30,529 bases of DNA from an uncultured Eubacteriales bacterium (GTDB taxonomy: Bacteria; Bacillota; Clostridia; Oscillospirales; CAG-272): contig CATYXQ010000020.1 of assembly GCA_958414825.1 (NCBI GenBank), positions 1-30,529 of the forward strand. The letters run 5' to 3'. Of this stretch, positions 7,505-15,221 are shown piece after piece (the first letter of the stretch is position 1; each line of letters begins with the position of its first letter). The translations under genes were made by a program, and so were the position numbers. The notes beneath the pieces are model-generated. The model had not been told where the DNA came from. It worked only from the letters and a program-made list of their open reading frames with translations, and made no database searches.

Positions 7505-8734
7505 TTATTCAAACGCCCACTCGCCATTTCGGAAAACCGCAACCGTCTCACCGTTTTGCAGCGTGGCGGTAATGCAAAGATCGGGAGCGCCGATCATGAA
7601 GTCCTCATGAATCATCGAAGTATTCACGCCCAACGCCCGGCACTCCTCCAGTGTGCGTTCACTGTAATTTTGAATTGTATTGGTAAAGCCCTCTCCGAGC
7701 GCCAGATGACAGGCGGCATTTTCATCGAAAAGCGTATTATAAAACAAAAAGCCCTGCTGCCCAACCGGCGAAGAATGCGGCACCAGCGCGACTTCTCCGA
7801 GATACGCAGCGCCCTCATCCATGGCAATCATCGTTTCCAAAAGCGCTTGGTTCTTTTCTGCATGTACCTCTACGGCTCTTCCCTTTTCAAACCGAATCCA
7901 AAAATCCTCGATCAGCTGGCCGTTATAGGAAAGCGGCTTTGTCGCATATACAATTCCGTCCGCCTGCCCGCGCATCGGACTTACAAACACTTCCTCTGTC
8001 GGAATATTCGGATTAAAAAACGCACCGTCAATCGTATATTCTCCCCCGCCACAGAAAAGCGCTTCGGGAATCAAACCGACTGTGAAATCCGTTCCGTTTG
8101 ACGATAAATAGTGCAAAGACGCAATTCCGAGAGAATTTAAATACGCGCACCGATGTGAAAGCGCCTGATTATGCGCTTCCCAAGCGGAAACAGGATCTGC
8201 GCCGTCCGCACGGGACGCCTGCAAAATAGCTTCCCACAATTTTTCTTCCGCTGCGGATGCGCGCAAATTTGGAAACACCTTTTTTGCCCATTTCTTACCC
8301 GGAACCGCTGCAATACACCATTTATAACGATTGTCCATGCGGTCGCGCAAAGGCTTCAGCACTTTATATCTTCCCTGTGCGCCCTTGGCATATTTTTCGC
8401 GATCCATACCGAAAAGTCCGTCCGGGTCTTCACTGACCAAATAAATTCTGGCCGGCAAAACCCGAATATAATGCTCAAACTTTGCGACCTCCCAGTCTTC
8501 AACCGTCGAAAGCGTTTCCACACTGCGATAGCGAACATGCAGCTTTTGCAGCGGCTGATGCGAGAACTCCACCGTAACCTTTTTTGCTCCTGCGCGGTAA
8601 CAAGCTTCGACAACATATTCCACAAACTTCGGCTGATCCAATTCAGCCGTAATCACCACTTCATCGCCGGGTTGCACGTGCGCTCCGGTACATGCAATCA
8701 GCGAAGCGTATTTTTTCAATACCGAAATTTTCAT
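7505..8734 (-). CDS. M29-family metallo-aminopeptidase
   Basis: A 409-residue protein of the M29 (AmpS/PepS/thermophilic aminopeptidase) family: cytoplasmic, metal-dependent enzymes that remove N-terminal residues from peptides. Matching features are the N-terminal GAHVQPGDEVVI segment, the GTDFTVGL motif, and the C-terminal metal-binding set: IPTEEVF, the Glu-rich MDEGAAYLGEVALVP, LGEGF, and NTSMIHEDFMIGAPDL with its His, Glu and Asp. The length matches the family (about 400-415). The start ATG has GGAGG 5 bases upstream. It lies downstream of the response regulator gene but is separated from it by a terminator, so it is likely a separate unit. The 104 bases after its stop hold only terminators. 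Confidence 0.94.
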   Translation of the reverse strand: MKISVLKKYASLIACTGAHVQPGDEVVITAELDQPKFVEYVVEACYRAGAKKVTVEFSHQPLQKLHVRYRSVETLSTVEDWEVAKFEHYIRVLPARIYLVSEDPDGLFGMDREKYAKGAQGRYKVLKPLRDRMDNRYKWCIAAVPGKKWAKKVFPNLRASAAEEKLWEAILQASRADGADPVSAWEAHNQALSHRCAYLNSLGIASLHYLSSNGTDFTVGLIPEALFCGGGEYTIDGAFFNPNIPTEEVFVSPMRGQADGIVYATKPLSYNGQLIEDFWIRFEKGRAVEVHAEKNQALLETMIAMDEGAAYLGEVALVPHSSPVGQQGFLFYNTLFDENAACHLALGEGFTNTIQNYSERTLEECRALGVNTSMIHEDFMIGAPDLCITATLQNGETVAVFRNGEWAFE

Positions 8735-8770
8735 TTTTCCTCCGATTTGCGAACTCCGAAAAAGAGCGGC

Positions 8771-8795
8771 AAAAAGGCGCCTCCGGGCGCCTTTT
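8771..8795 (-). terminator. Terminator of the two-component operon
   Basis: GGCGCC arms pair (stem 8771-8781 with 8786-8795, loop TCCG). On the minus strand it is followed by TTTTTGCCG. It lies about 35 bases beyond the response regulator stop codon and separates it from the aminopeptidase gene. Confidence 0.85.
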
Positions 8796-8831
8796 CTACA
8801 AAACTTTTCCCTATAGAGTATAACCGTATTT

Positions 8832-9638
8832 TTATATACGAATCATGGATGCAATTTCATCCGCGCGGCTTTTGAATTCCACCGCCCATACATATTCAGG
8901 CAGTAAAGAACCGCCGTATGCTCCGGCTGCGCTCCGGTCATAATCCAACAACTGATAAAAATCGCATTCGATTTCATCGGGCGCAATACGGCAGGAGCCG
9001 TATTTGCGTTCAAATATATGCTCGATTTTATATTCTCTCAGCGTTTCCACAAGCGCCTTAATCGCCTTGCGGTAACCGCTGGTTTCAGACGCGCGCTGCA
9101 CCGTCGTACCAACCCAGAGCTTCTCTATAATCTCATAAGTAGACACTGTGCCGCCGCGCTGACAAATGCAGAGCGCCGCCAATTCTTTTGCTTTCTTTGT
9201 TTTGAAATTGACGCGCTCGCCCTCCACATACAGATCAAACTTGCCGAACAGATGCGCTTTAATGCGTTTTTCAAGCTGCGGCTTCATCATCCGGGCACGG
9301 CGCAAAACGTCTAAAACATCATTGCGGTTATATGGTTTGAAAATAATATAATCCGCTTTCATCTGCATCGCGCGTCCGGCAAACTCCATATGCGCAGTGA
9401 CAAAGATAATAATGGTCTCCTTACGAATTTCACGGATTTTTTCCGCCAATTCAAAGCCGTCCATCTGCGGCATATCAATATCCAACAGTGCAATATCTAT
9501 ACGCTGTTCCCGCACATATTCCAAAGCTTCAAGCGGCTTTGAAAAACTGGCGGCCACCTCAAAATCAGGCAAATCGCTGCACTCCATTTCAAACAGACGA
9601 AGCTCAATCAGATTGTCGTCCACCAACATCATTTTCAT
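8832..9638 (-). CDS. Two-component response regulator with winged-helix and short BTAD-like output
   Basis: A 268-residue cytoplasmic regulator. Residues 1-115 are a receiver domain: acidic pocket VDD (6-8), phospho-acceptor Asp53 in LLDIDMPQMDG, the switch Thr in FVTAH and the conserved Lys in FKPYN. Residues about 125-210 form an OmpR-like winged helix (HLFGKFDLYVEGERV, then FKTKKAKELAALC). The tail (about 225-268, YGGSLLPEYVWAVEFKSRAD) looks like the start of a bacterial transcriptional activation domain, cut short, as in SAPR-type regulators. The first ATG overlaps the sensor kinase gene by 35 bases, so the two are translationally coupled. A second Met lies two codons in. Target genes are unknown; the divergent membrane-protein operon at 11810 is a possible one. 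Confidence 0.93.
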   Translation of the reverse strand: MKMMLVDDNLIELRLFEMECSDLPDFEVAASFSKPLEALEYVREQRIDIALLDIDMPQMDGFELAEKIREIRKETIIIFVTAHMEFAGRAMQMKADYIIFKPYNRNDVLDVLRRARMMKPQLEKRIKAHLFGKFDLYVEGERVNFKTKKAKELAALCICQRGGTVSTYEIIEKLWVGTTVQRASETSGYRKAIKALVETLREYKIEHIFERKYGSCRIAPDEIECDFYQLLDYDRSAAGAYGGSLLPEYVWAVEFKSRADEIASMIRI

Positions 9639-11436
9639 TTTTTATACCCTCCTGAATATTTTTTGAATATACAATTTCAGCCGTTGTCCCTACATTGGGA
9701 ACGCTTTCAAAAGTAAGATGGCATCCCGCATATCGGGACAGTCTATGCCGTATATTTGAAATTCCGACGCCCTCATGCAAATCCTGAAATCCGACGCCGT
9801 CATCCGTCACTGTAACCGAAAAACCATCGCCGATATCCCGCACGCTGATCTGAATATTCCCCTCGCCTTTCGGAAAAACACCATGCCGAATAGCATTTTC
9901 CACAAGCGGCTCCAGGGTCAGCGCCGGCACTTCAAAATCAACGGTTTCAATATCATATTCGATATGCAGTGCATTGTTCATACGCACACTGGAAATACGC
10001 GCATATGCCGCAACCGACTCGAGTTCCCTGGAAAACGGAATCATGCCGTCTTTCGCATTTACCGCTTCTACATGGGAACGGATATATTTCACAAAATCAT
10101 CCGTAAGATGATACGCCGCGTCTGAATCCATTTTAATCAGCCCGCGAATCATGTTCATCGTATTATAGAAGAAATGAGAACCAATCTGCGTCAAAAACAG
10201 TTCGTTTTCCAAAAGAGATTTCTGTGATTCAACAACAGCCGCTCGTTTTTCCAGCGCAAGCAACCGTCCGATGTCCATCATAATATACAGCACCATACAA
10301 ATCACAAACGAAAGCATACCGTATTTGAACAAATAAGAAGCAAAGAACAGCGCATGAACGCCATATGCCACCAAACTGATCGCGGAAATCACAAACAGAA
10401 TCAGCATACCGGAAAAATAGAATAAGTTGCGTTCCACATCCATCCGTACCAACTTAACCAGCATATACCCGAGTACCGCAACGGCAAGCAGACAGAAAAA
10501 CGGAATGACAGAGCCGAGTTCGATAATCCCCCAATAATACAACAGATACGACAATACGGTAAAGGCCGCATCCGCCCCACAGAAAATCAAGGCAAAGCGG
10601 GATGTACGCGTGCCGCAATAATTCAAAAACATGACCGCCGCTCCCGGCAAAAGCATGAAACTCAAGCACCAAAGCGTATAATACAACGGATAGCTTTGAA
10701 TAAAAAGAATAAAAAAGCCGCTGTCAAGTCCAATCCAAGTCGTTGCGAGCAAAATCACAAAAGACAGCCAGATATACACATGGCGAACAGGCCGAATGCG
10801 CATCAACAGATGTATTGCGCTGAGACCAATCTGAAAGATTGCAAAAATAACCAGCGTACAACAAACAATCGCCGTATCCAACTGCTGCAAAAGGATATAC
10901 ATATAAATCTCATCGATCCTGCCAAGAGACATATATTGAATAGGATACAGCCCGTCGTGTTTTGTCTCCATACGAAGCGTGATACGGTCCTCTGCGGAAA
11001 GTTGAGGTAATGCAACAGTAAAGAAACGCAAACCATGAGGACTTTGAGGATCTATATTGTCAGCAGGATTTGTATACGCATACAAAAGCGTGTCGTTGCA
11101 GAACACGGAAAAAGCCGTAACATCCGCCCGAAAACAAAGGAACTGTCCCAATCCGATATCTTGTCCTACCGCTCTTGTGATCTGTACCGAGGCGTCAGAA
11201 AAGCGAAGCGCCATATGCGCGCCTTTGCCGGAAACATTTTTCACAGCAAGCCCACTGTCCGCATACACCCATTCATCAGAAAACGAAAGTAAATTCAAAT
11301 CGATCTCGGATGTCAGCGAATCCGATTCACTGTCGGTCAGGGTTCCGACTGAAAACAAATACAGCCACAGTAACACGAAAAATACAGCGCAAGCAATGGC
11401 AGTACCCGCATATACTGAAAGCTTTTTGATTTGCAT
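9604..11436 (-). CDS. Membrane sensor histidine kinase (7TMR-DISM-like, LytS/YehU-type kinase core)
   Basis: This 610-residue kinase has an N-terminal signal-anchor helix (residues about 8-29), an extracytoplasmic sensing domain of about 150 residues, and seven or so membrane helices (about 185-390), as in the 7TMR-DISM receptors. A short coiled linker follows, then a His_kinase-type phosphoacceptor region with SHFFYNTMN (His421) and an HATPase domain with LEPLVENAIRHG (about 509-520), DDGVGF and GVGISNIRHRL. It should autophosphorylate in response to an outside signal and pass the phosphate to Asp53 of the overlapping regulator. The ATG at 11436 is chosen because GGGAGG lies 5-10 bases upstream; an ATG six codons earlier would lie before that site. 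The ligand is unknown. Confidence 0.93.
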   Translation of the reverse strand: MQIKKLSVYAGTAIACAVFFVLLWLYLFSVGTLTDSESDSLTSEIDLNLLSFSDEWVYADSGLAVKNVSGKGAHMALRFSDASVQITRAVGQDIGLGQFLCFRADVTAFSVFCNDTLLYAYTNPADNIDPQSPHGLRFFTVALPQLSAEDRITLRMETKHDGLYPIQYMSLGRIDEIYMYILLQQLDTAIVCCTLVIFAIFQIGLSAIHLLMRIRPVRHVYIWLSFVILLATTWIGLDSGFFILFIQSYPLYYTLWCLSFMLLPGAAVMFLNYCGTRTSRFALIFCGADAAFTVLSYLLYYWGIIELGSVIPFFCLLAVAVLGYMLVKLVRMDVERNLFYFSGMLILFVISAISLVAYGVHALFFASYLFKYGMLSFVICMVLYIMMDIGRLLALEKRAAVVESQKSLLENELFLTQIGSHFFYNTMNMIRGLIKMDSDAAYHLTDDFVKYIRSHVEAVNAKDGMIPFSRELESVAAYARISSVRMNNALHIEYDIETVDFEVPALTLEPLVENAIRHGVFPKGEGNIQISVRDIGDGFSVTVTDDGVGFQDLHEGVGISNIRHRLSRYAGCHLTFESVPNVGTTAEIVYSKNIQEGIKNENDVGGRQSD

Positions 11437-11480
11437 GCCGACCTCCCAACACATTTTTGAGCGTTATTTGTACTTTAGCT

Positions 11481-11509
11481 ATTGTACTGCAAAAAAAAGA
11501 TTTCGTCAA
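11481..11509 (-). promoter_or_regulatory. Promoter of the two-component operon
   Basis: The minus strand shows TTGACG (11504-11509), a 17-base spacer with a run of eight T, and TACAAT (11481-11486). The leader before the kinase ATG is about 40 bases. Confidence 0.75.
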
Positions 11510-11617
11510 CCCTATTTTCAAATTTTTCCATATTTTTCCTAATAAAATTCCTTAATATTTTTTGAATATTTTATATCTGCTTGCGAAATGTCGGATTGTG
11601 TGTTAAACTATAAAACA

Positions 11618-11791
11618 GACGTGTAAGATTGAAACAAACAAATTGTTTGCATACCACGTCAAATTGCTGCAATATACCGGGGGACGAGAACGATGAAACA
11701 TATTTTCATGCGAAAATTGTCCCAGGCGCGATTCGATTTTCGGTACCAAGTGCCGGACTCGAAACAATAAACCCAAAGGAGGATGACCCCG
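11618..11791 (+). other. Possible structured 5' leader upstream of the CmpB-like gene
   Basis: Several helices can be drawn in order on the plus strand: GACGTG (11618-11623) with CACGTC (11655-11660) enclosing a CAAAC/GTTTG hairpin; GGGAC with GTCCC (about 11681-11722) enclosing ATGAAA/TTTCAT; and TTCGA/TCGAA enclosing CGGTAC/GTGCCG (about 11732-11763). CGGGG near 11679 could also pair with CCCCG at 11787-11791, next to the ribosome binding site at 11775-11782. It matches none of the riboswitch consensus sequences I can recall. A cis-regulatory RNA is an inference from structure only. Confidence 0.35.
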
Positions 11792-11817
11792 TGCCTGTCG
11801 GTGCATGCTATGAATAA
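11791..11817 (+). CDS. Possible 8-codon leader peptide overlapping the CmpB-like start
   Basis: A GTG at 11791 sits 8 bases after the strong site AAAGGAGG and opens a frame of eight codons (MPVGACYE) ending at TAA 11815-11817. That stop overlaps the ATG at 11810 of the membrane protein gene, whose own start has no ribosome binding site at proper distance. The arrangement fits translational coupling through a mini-gene. It is a proposal based on spacing alone. Confidence 0.3.
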   Translation: MPVGACYE

Positions 11818-12583
11818 ATTTTTAATTTTAGCCTTTCTGTTTGCAACAGGATGTCTGCTCGGATGGTGCATCGAAGTTTTATTCCGACGCTTTTCTCCTC
11901 AAAATAAAACGCGGCAATGGATCAATCCCGGATTCCTGACCGGACCGTATCTGCCGCTTTACGGCTTCGGCTTATGCACGCTGTACCTTTTGGCAGACCT
12001 CGAAGCTTTTATACCGATTGAAAATACGGGCGCACGCAAGCTGCTTCTGTTTGCCGTCATGGCAGTCGCCATGACCTTGCTGGAATACATTGCCGGACTG
12101 ATTTTTATCAAGCGTCTTCATATTCAACTTTGGGATTATTCCGGTATGTGGCTGAATCTGGACGGCATCATCTGTCCGCTGTTTTCTCTTTTTTGGGCGC
12201 TACTCGGCGCAGCATATTATTTTTTCATTCACCCCTATATTTTAGATGCGCTGGCCTGGTTCTCCGAAAATTTAGCTTTTTCTTTTTTTATCGGTATGTT
12301 TTACGGCGTATTTCTCATCGACCTTTGCTATTCTTTCCGCCTTGTTGCGCGAATCAAAAGCTTTGCCGAGGAAAATAAGCTGCTCTTTCGTTATGATGAA
12401 TTTAAAGCGCATGTGCGTCAAAAAACCATTGAACGAAAAGAACGGTATAAATTTATTTTCGCACTGGGAGAGCATGCGCACCTTTCGGAAAACTTACGCA
12501 GCTTTCTGGAAAAGCAGCGCGAAAACAACCGTCTTACAGCGTTAAAAGCAAAGATAGAACAACGAAAGAATTCCCGGTTCTGA
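11810..12583 (+). CDS. CmpB-like multi-pass membrane protein (putative ABC transporter permease family)
   Basis: A 257-residue membrane protein resembling the family annotated as putative ABC-transporter type IV permease (CmpB-like; role unproven). Features: an N-terminal helix (residues about 3-20) with GCLLGWCIEVLFRR, the family signature NPGFLTGPYLPLYGFG (about 39-54), and further membrane helices at about 78-98, 120-145 and 152-175 with LWDYSGMWLNLDG between. It ends in a charged cytoplasmic tail rich in Lys, Arg and Glu. No ATP-binding partner is nearby. The start is uncertain: ATG 11810 lies 27 bases from the nearest strong ribosome binding site, whereas ATG 11783 abuts that site with no spacing. 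It heads a plus-strand run with the CrtO-like and PAP2 genes. Confidence 0.8.
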   Translation: MNKFLILAFLFATGCLLGWCIEVLFRRFSPQNKTRQWINPGFLTGPYLPLYGFGLCTLYLLADLEAFIPIENTGARKLLLFAVMAVAMTLLEYIAGLIFIKRLHIQLWDYSGMWLNLDGIICPLFSLFWALLGAAYYFFIHPYILDALAWFSENLAFSFFIGMFYGVFLIDLCYSFRLVARIKSFAEENKLLFRYDEFKAHVRQKTIERKERYKFIFALGEHAHLSENLRSFLEKQRENNRLTALKAKIEQRKNSRF

Positions 12584-12611
12584 AACAGGAAAGCGAGAAA
12601 GATACAAAACT

Positions 12612-13154
12612 ATGGAAATGCTGTGGAGTATTTTTTATGTGATCTTCTTAGGCATCGTTTCGCATTTTTGGGGGCAGGCGCTCCCGCGTGAGCGATTTCG
12701 GGAAGAACGAATCCCCTGGCGCGCGTTTGCCTTTGAAAAAGAAGGCGGCATTTATCGGCGTCTCGGCGTACACAAATGGCGGGATAAGCTCCCGGATATG
12801 AGCCGCTATCTCAGCGATATGGTGCCGAAACGCTTTTCCCCGCACATGACGCTGGAAGAAGTGCAGGTGCTAATCAAGGAAACCTGCGTCGCCGAATATG
12901 TACACATCTGGCTGTGCATCGCTTTTATCGGCGTGCTTTGGATTTGGAAAAATTCAACCGGAATATGGCTTTGGCTGATCTATACGGCCTGCAATATTCC
13001 ATATATTATCATTCAGCGCTACAACCGCCCGCTGCTCTGCAGGCTGCAAAAGCGTCTGATTTCACGAAATACAAGAAATTCCTCTGAAAACATGCTGTGC
13101 CAGCACAGCAAAAAGGAGCGCCTCGCGCCGGAGGAAAACGGAGGCAACCTATGA
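12612..13154 (+). CDS. CrtO-like (glycosyl-diaponeurosporenoate acyltransferase family) membrane protein
   Basis: A 180-residue protein with an N-terminal membrane helix (about 4-22), a conserved-looking segment FEKEGGIYRRLGVHKWRDKL followed by P-D-M-S-R and a GxMVPK-like SDMVPKRF, then two membrane helices (about 97-112 and 114-132). The YRxLGVxxWxDxLPD pattern is that of the staphylococcal CrtO acyltransferase family, which in staphyloxanthin synthesis adds a fatty acyl chain to a glycosylated carotenoid. No carotenoid gene is visible here, so the substrate is probably another glycolipid or lipid; this is inference. It starts 28 bases after the CmpB-like stop, and its stop overlaps the PAP2 start as ATGA. 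The tail after residue 150 is polar and poorly conserved-looking. Confidence 0.65.
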   Translation: MEMLWSIFYVIFLGIVSHFWGQALPRERFREERIPWRAFAFEKEGGIYRRLGVHKWRDKLPDMSRYLSDMVPKRFSPHMTLEEVQVLIKETCVAEYVHIWLCIAFIGVLWIWKNSTGIWLWLIYTACNIPYIIIQRYNRPLLCRLQKRLISRNTRNSSENMLCQHSKKERLAPEENGGNL

Positions 13155-13873
13155 TTGATTACCGCAAATTCCGGTTTTCAAAGTTAAATACGCCGGAATT
13201 TTCCCATTTGAAACTTCTGCTTTATTGGATTGTTTACGGCCTGTTCTTTTTTATTGTAGAACGGGTGAGCGTGAACCGGGACTGGAACTATATGTACTGT
13301 TCCCTGGACGATATGATCCCGTTTTGCGAATGGTTTGTGATTCCCTATATGTTCTGGTTTGTTTACCTGATCGGTATGCTTTTATATACGCTGCTCTGGG
13401 ACGTCCCCTCTTTCAAACGTATGATGTGGTTTATCATCTGTACATATTCAATGACCATCATCATTTACCTAATCTATCCCACAGCGCAAGGTCTGCGGCC
13501 GGAAACCTTTACGCGAGACAACATTTTCACCCGATTTTTAGCCTGGTTTTACACCTTTGACACCAATACTAATGTCAATCCGTCTATCCATGTGATCGGA
13601 TCGATGGCGGTTCTGTTTACAGCATGGAATACAAAGCGCTTTCAAACGCGAGCATGGCGCGCTGGATTCGCGATCACCGCATTTTTAATCTGCATTTCGA
13701 CCGTTTTGATCAAACAGCACTCGATTATTGATATTATCAGCGCACTGTTGCTCTGTCTCGTCTTTTACCCGATTGTGTTTAAGAGCCGCGCTGCTGAAAA
13801 AGAACACGCCATCAAAGCAAAACAACCGCAAAGCAAGGACTCGAAAAAAAAGATTCCGGAAAATATCCGCTGA
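13151..13873 (+). CDS. PAP2-superfamily membrane phosphatase
   Basis: This 240-residue integral membrane protein has about six predicted helices. The PAP2 active-site motifs appear in their second and third parts: NPSIHVIGSMA (motif II, replacing the usual SxHS/T) and KQHSIIDIISA (motif III, with His and Asp), while a motif I-like segment is weak (YPTAQGLRPE). Relatives dephosphorylate phosphatidic acid, prenyl pyrophosphates or related lipids at the membrane. The ATG at 13151 has GGAGG about 7 bases upstream and overlaps the preceding stop, so it is co-translated with the CrtO-like gene. An upstream in-frame ATG (13097) lacks a site. The basic C-terminal tail (about 25 Lys-rich residues) is likely cytoplasmic. 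Confidence 0.85.
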   Translation: MIDYRKFRFSKLNTPEFSHLKLLLYWIVYGLFFFIVERVSVNRDWNYMYCSLDDMIPFCEWFVIPYMFWFVYLIGMLLYTLLWDVPSFKRMMWFIICTYSMTIIIYLIYPTAQGLRPETFTRDNIFTRFLAWFYTFDTNTNVNPSIHVIGSMAVLFTAWNTKRFQTRAWRAGFAITAFLICISTVLIKQHSIIDIISALLLCLVFYPIVFKSRAAEKEHAIKAKQPQSKDSKKKIPENIR

Positions 13874-13934
13874 TTTCAAAGCTTTGCTATTCATTTCAAT
13901 CGAAAATCCAACATAAAGGAAGGAACCCGTCCTC

Positions 13935-15203
13935 ATGCGTATTGATACAAAATGTCTCCAGGCGGGATATACGCCGAAATCCGGCGAGCCCCGCGTACTG
14001 CCCATCTATCAAAGCACAACCTACAAATACGACTCCTCCGAAGCGCTCGGCGAATTATTTGATTTAAAGCGCGACGGACATATGTATACGCGAATCTCCA
14101 ATCCGACCGTCGCCGCGGTCGAAGAAAAGCTTTCCGCGCTGGAGAGCGGCGTAGGCGCGCTCTGTACCTCTTCAGGGCAGGCCGCAAGCTTCATCGCAAT
14201 CGCCAATATCGCCTCGGCCGGCGACAACTTTGTCAGCCTCTCCGCAATATACGGCGGCACGGTCAATCTTTTTGCTGTTACAATGAAACGCTTCGGCATT
14301 GAAGTCCGATTCGCCACGCCCGAAATGACCGACGCGGAAATCGAAGCGCTTTTTGACAGCCGCACACGCGCGCTCTTCGGCGAAACCATCGCCAATCCCG
14401 CTCTGCGCGTACTGGATATCGAACGTTTTGCGGGACTTGCGCACCGGATGGGCGTACCGCTGATTGTCGATAATACGTTTGCCACCCCCGTTCTCTGCCG
14501 CCCGTTTGAATTCGGCGCGGACATCGTTATCCATTCCACGACAAAATACCTGGACGGACATGCACAGGTGGTCGGCGGCGCCATTGTGGACAGCGGCCGT
14601 TTCGACTGGGAAAAAGGCGGCAAATATCCCGAACTCTCCACACCGGATCACTCTTATCACGGCGTCATTTACACAAAACAATTCGGCAAAGCGGCCTACA
14701 TCACCAAAGCGCGCGTTCAATTGATGCGCGACCTCGGCGCCTCCCCCGCGCCGCTTTCCGCCTATATTCTCAATCTCGGTATGGAAACGCTTGCCCTGCG
14801 CATGGAGCGCCACTGCTCAAATGCGCTGGCCGTAGCCCAAATGCTCCGCCGACATCCAGCCGTCTCCTTTGTCAACTACCCCGGACTCGACGGCGACAGT
14901 GAAAACGCGCTTGCGCAGAAATATTTGCCAAACGGAGCTTCCGGTGTTATTGCATTCGGTCTGCGCGGCGGACGTGCAGCCGCTGCAAAATTCATGGATT
15001 CACTGAAACTTGCCGCAATCGTTGTACACGTAGCAGACGCGCGCACCAGCGTATTGCATCCGGCCAGCACCACTCATCGGCAATTGACCGACGAGCAACT
15101 GCGGGATGCGGGCGTTCTGCCCGAGCTTGTCCGGCTCTCGGTCGGCATTGAAAATCCGAATGACATCCTTGAGGACATTCAAAACGCGCTCGCATTGCTC
15201 TAA
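13935..15203 (+). CDS. metY: O-acetylhomoserine sulfhydrylase (aminocarboxypropyltransferase)
   Basis: This 422-residue PLP enzyme of the Cys/Met metabolism family makes homocysteine from O-acetylhomoserine and sulfide. The PLP-binding Lys204 lies in HSTTKYLDGH, with the cofactor pocket motifs YTRISNPTVAAVEEKLSALE, TSSGQAA and DNTFATP. The HPASTTHRQLTDEQ and VRLSVGIENPNDI motifs close the protein. The length and the long PELSTPDHSYHGV insertion favour MetY over the shorter MetB or MetC (about 380-390). It is followed after 18 bases by metA, which makes its substrate. The 61 bases upstream have a GGAAGG site but no room for a SAM or T-box riboswitch, so control must come from farther upstream or by a protein. 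Confidence 0.95.
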   Translation: MRIDTKCLQAGYTPKSGEPRVLPIYQSTTYKYDSSEALGELFDLKRDGHMYTRISNPTVAAVEEKLSALESGVGALCTSSGQAASFIAIANIASAGDNFVSLSAIYGGTVNLFAVTMKRFGIEVRFATPEMTDAEIEALFDSRTRALFGETIANPALRVLDIERFAGLAHRMGVPLIVDNTFATPVLCRPFEFGADIVIHSTTKYLDGHAQVVGGAIVDSGRFDWEKGGKYPELSTPDHSYHGVIYTKQFGKAAYITKARVQLMRDLGASPAPLSAYILNLGMETLALRMERHCSNALAVAQMLRRHPAVSFVNYPGLDGDSENALAQKYLPNGASGVIAFGLRGGRAAAAKFMDSLKLAAIVVHVADARTSVLHPASTTHRQLTDEQLRDAGVLPELVRLSVGIENPNDILEDIQNALALL

Positions 15204-15221
15204 GCCTGAAGGAGTAGCCAA

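Larger units (their letters stand above)
11437..11809. other. Divergent regulatory region between the sensor kinase and the CmpB-like gene
   Basis: About 370 bases holding the sensor kinase promoter (11481-11509, minus) and, on the plus strand, a possible TTGCGA/TAAACT promoter (11581-11586 and 11604-11609, weak), followed by a leader of nearly 200 bases with several hairpins, described separately. Confidence 0.6.

Noticed and set aside
11618..11791. Known riboswitch class such as c-di-GMP, guanidine or glutamine in the CmpB leader
   Set aside because: Fragments such as GGGGACGA looked suggestive, but the required flanking stems and conserved cores are absent.
11783..11809. Nine-residue N-terminal extension of the CmpB-like protein from ATG 11783
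   Set aside because: The ATG directly abuts the GGAGG with no spacing, so efficient initiation there is unlikely, and the extension precedes a natural membrane-helix start.
13874..13934. SAM or T-box riboswitch before metY
   Set aside because: The gap is only 61 bases and shows none of the conserved elements.
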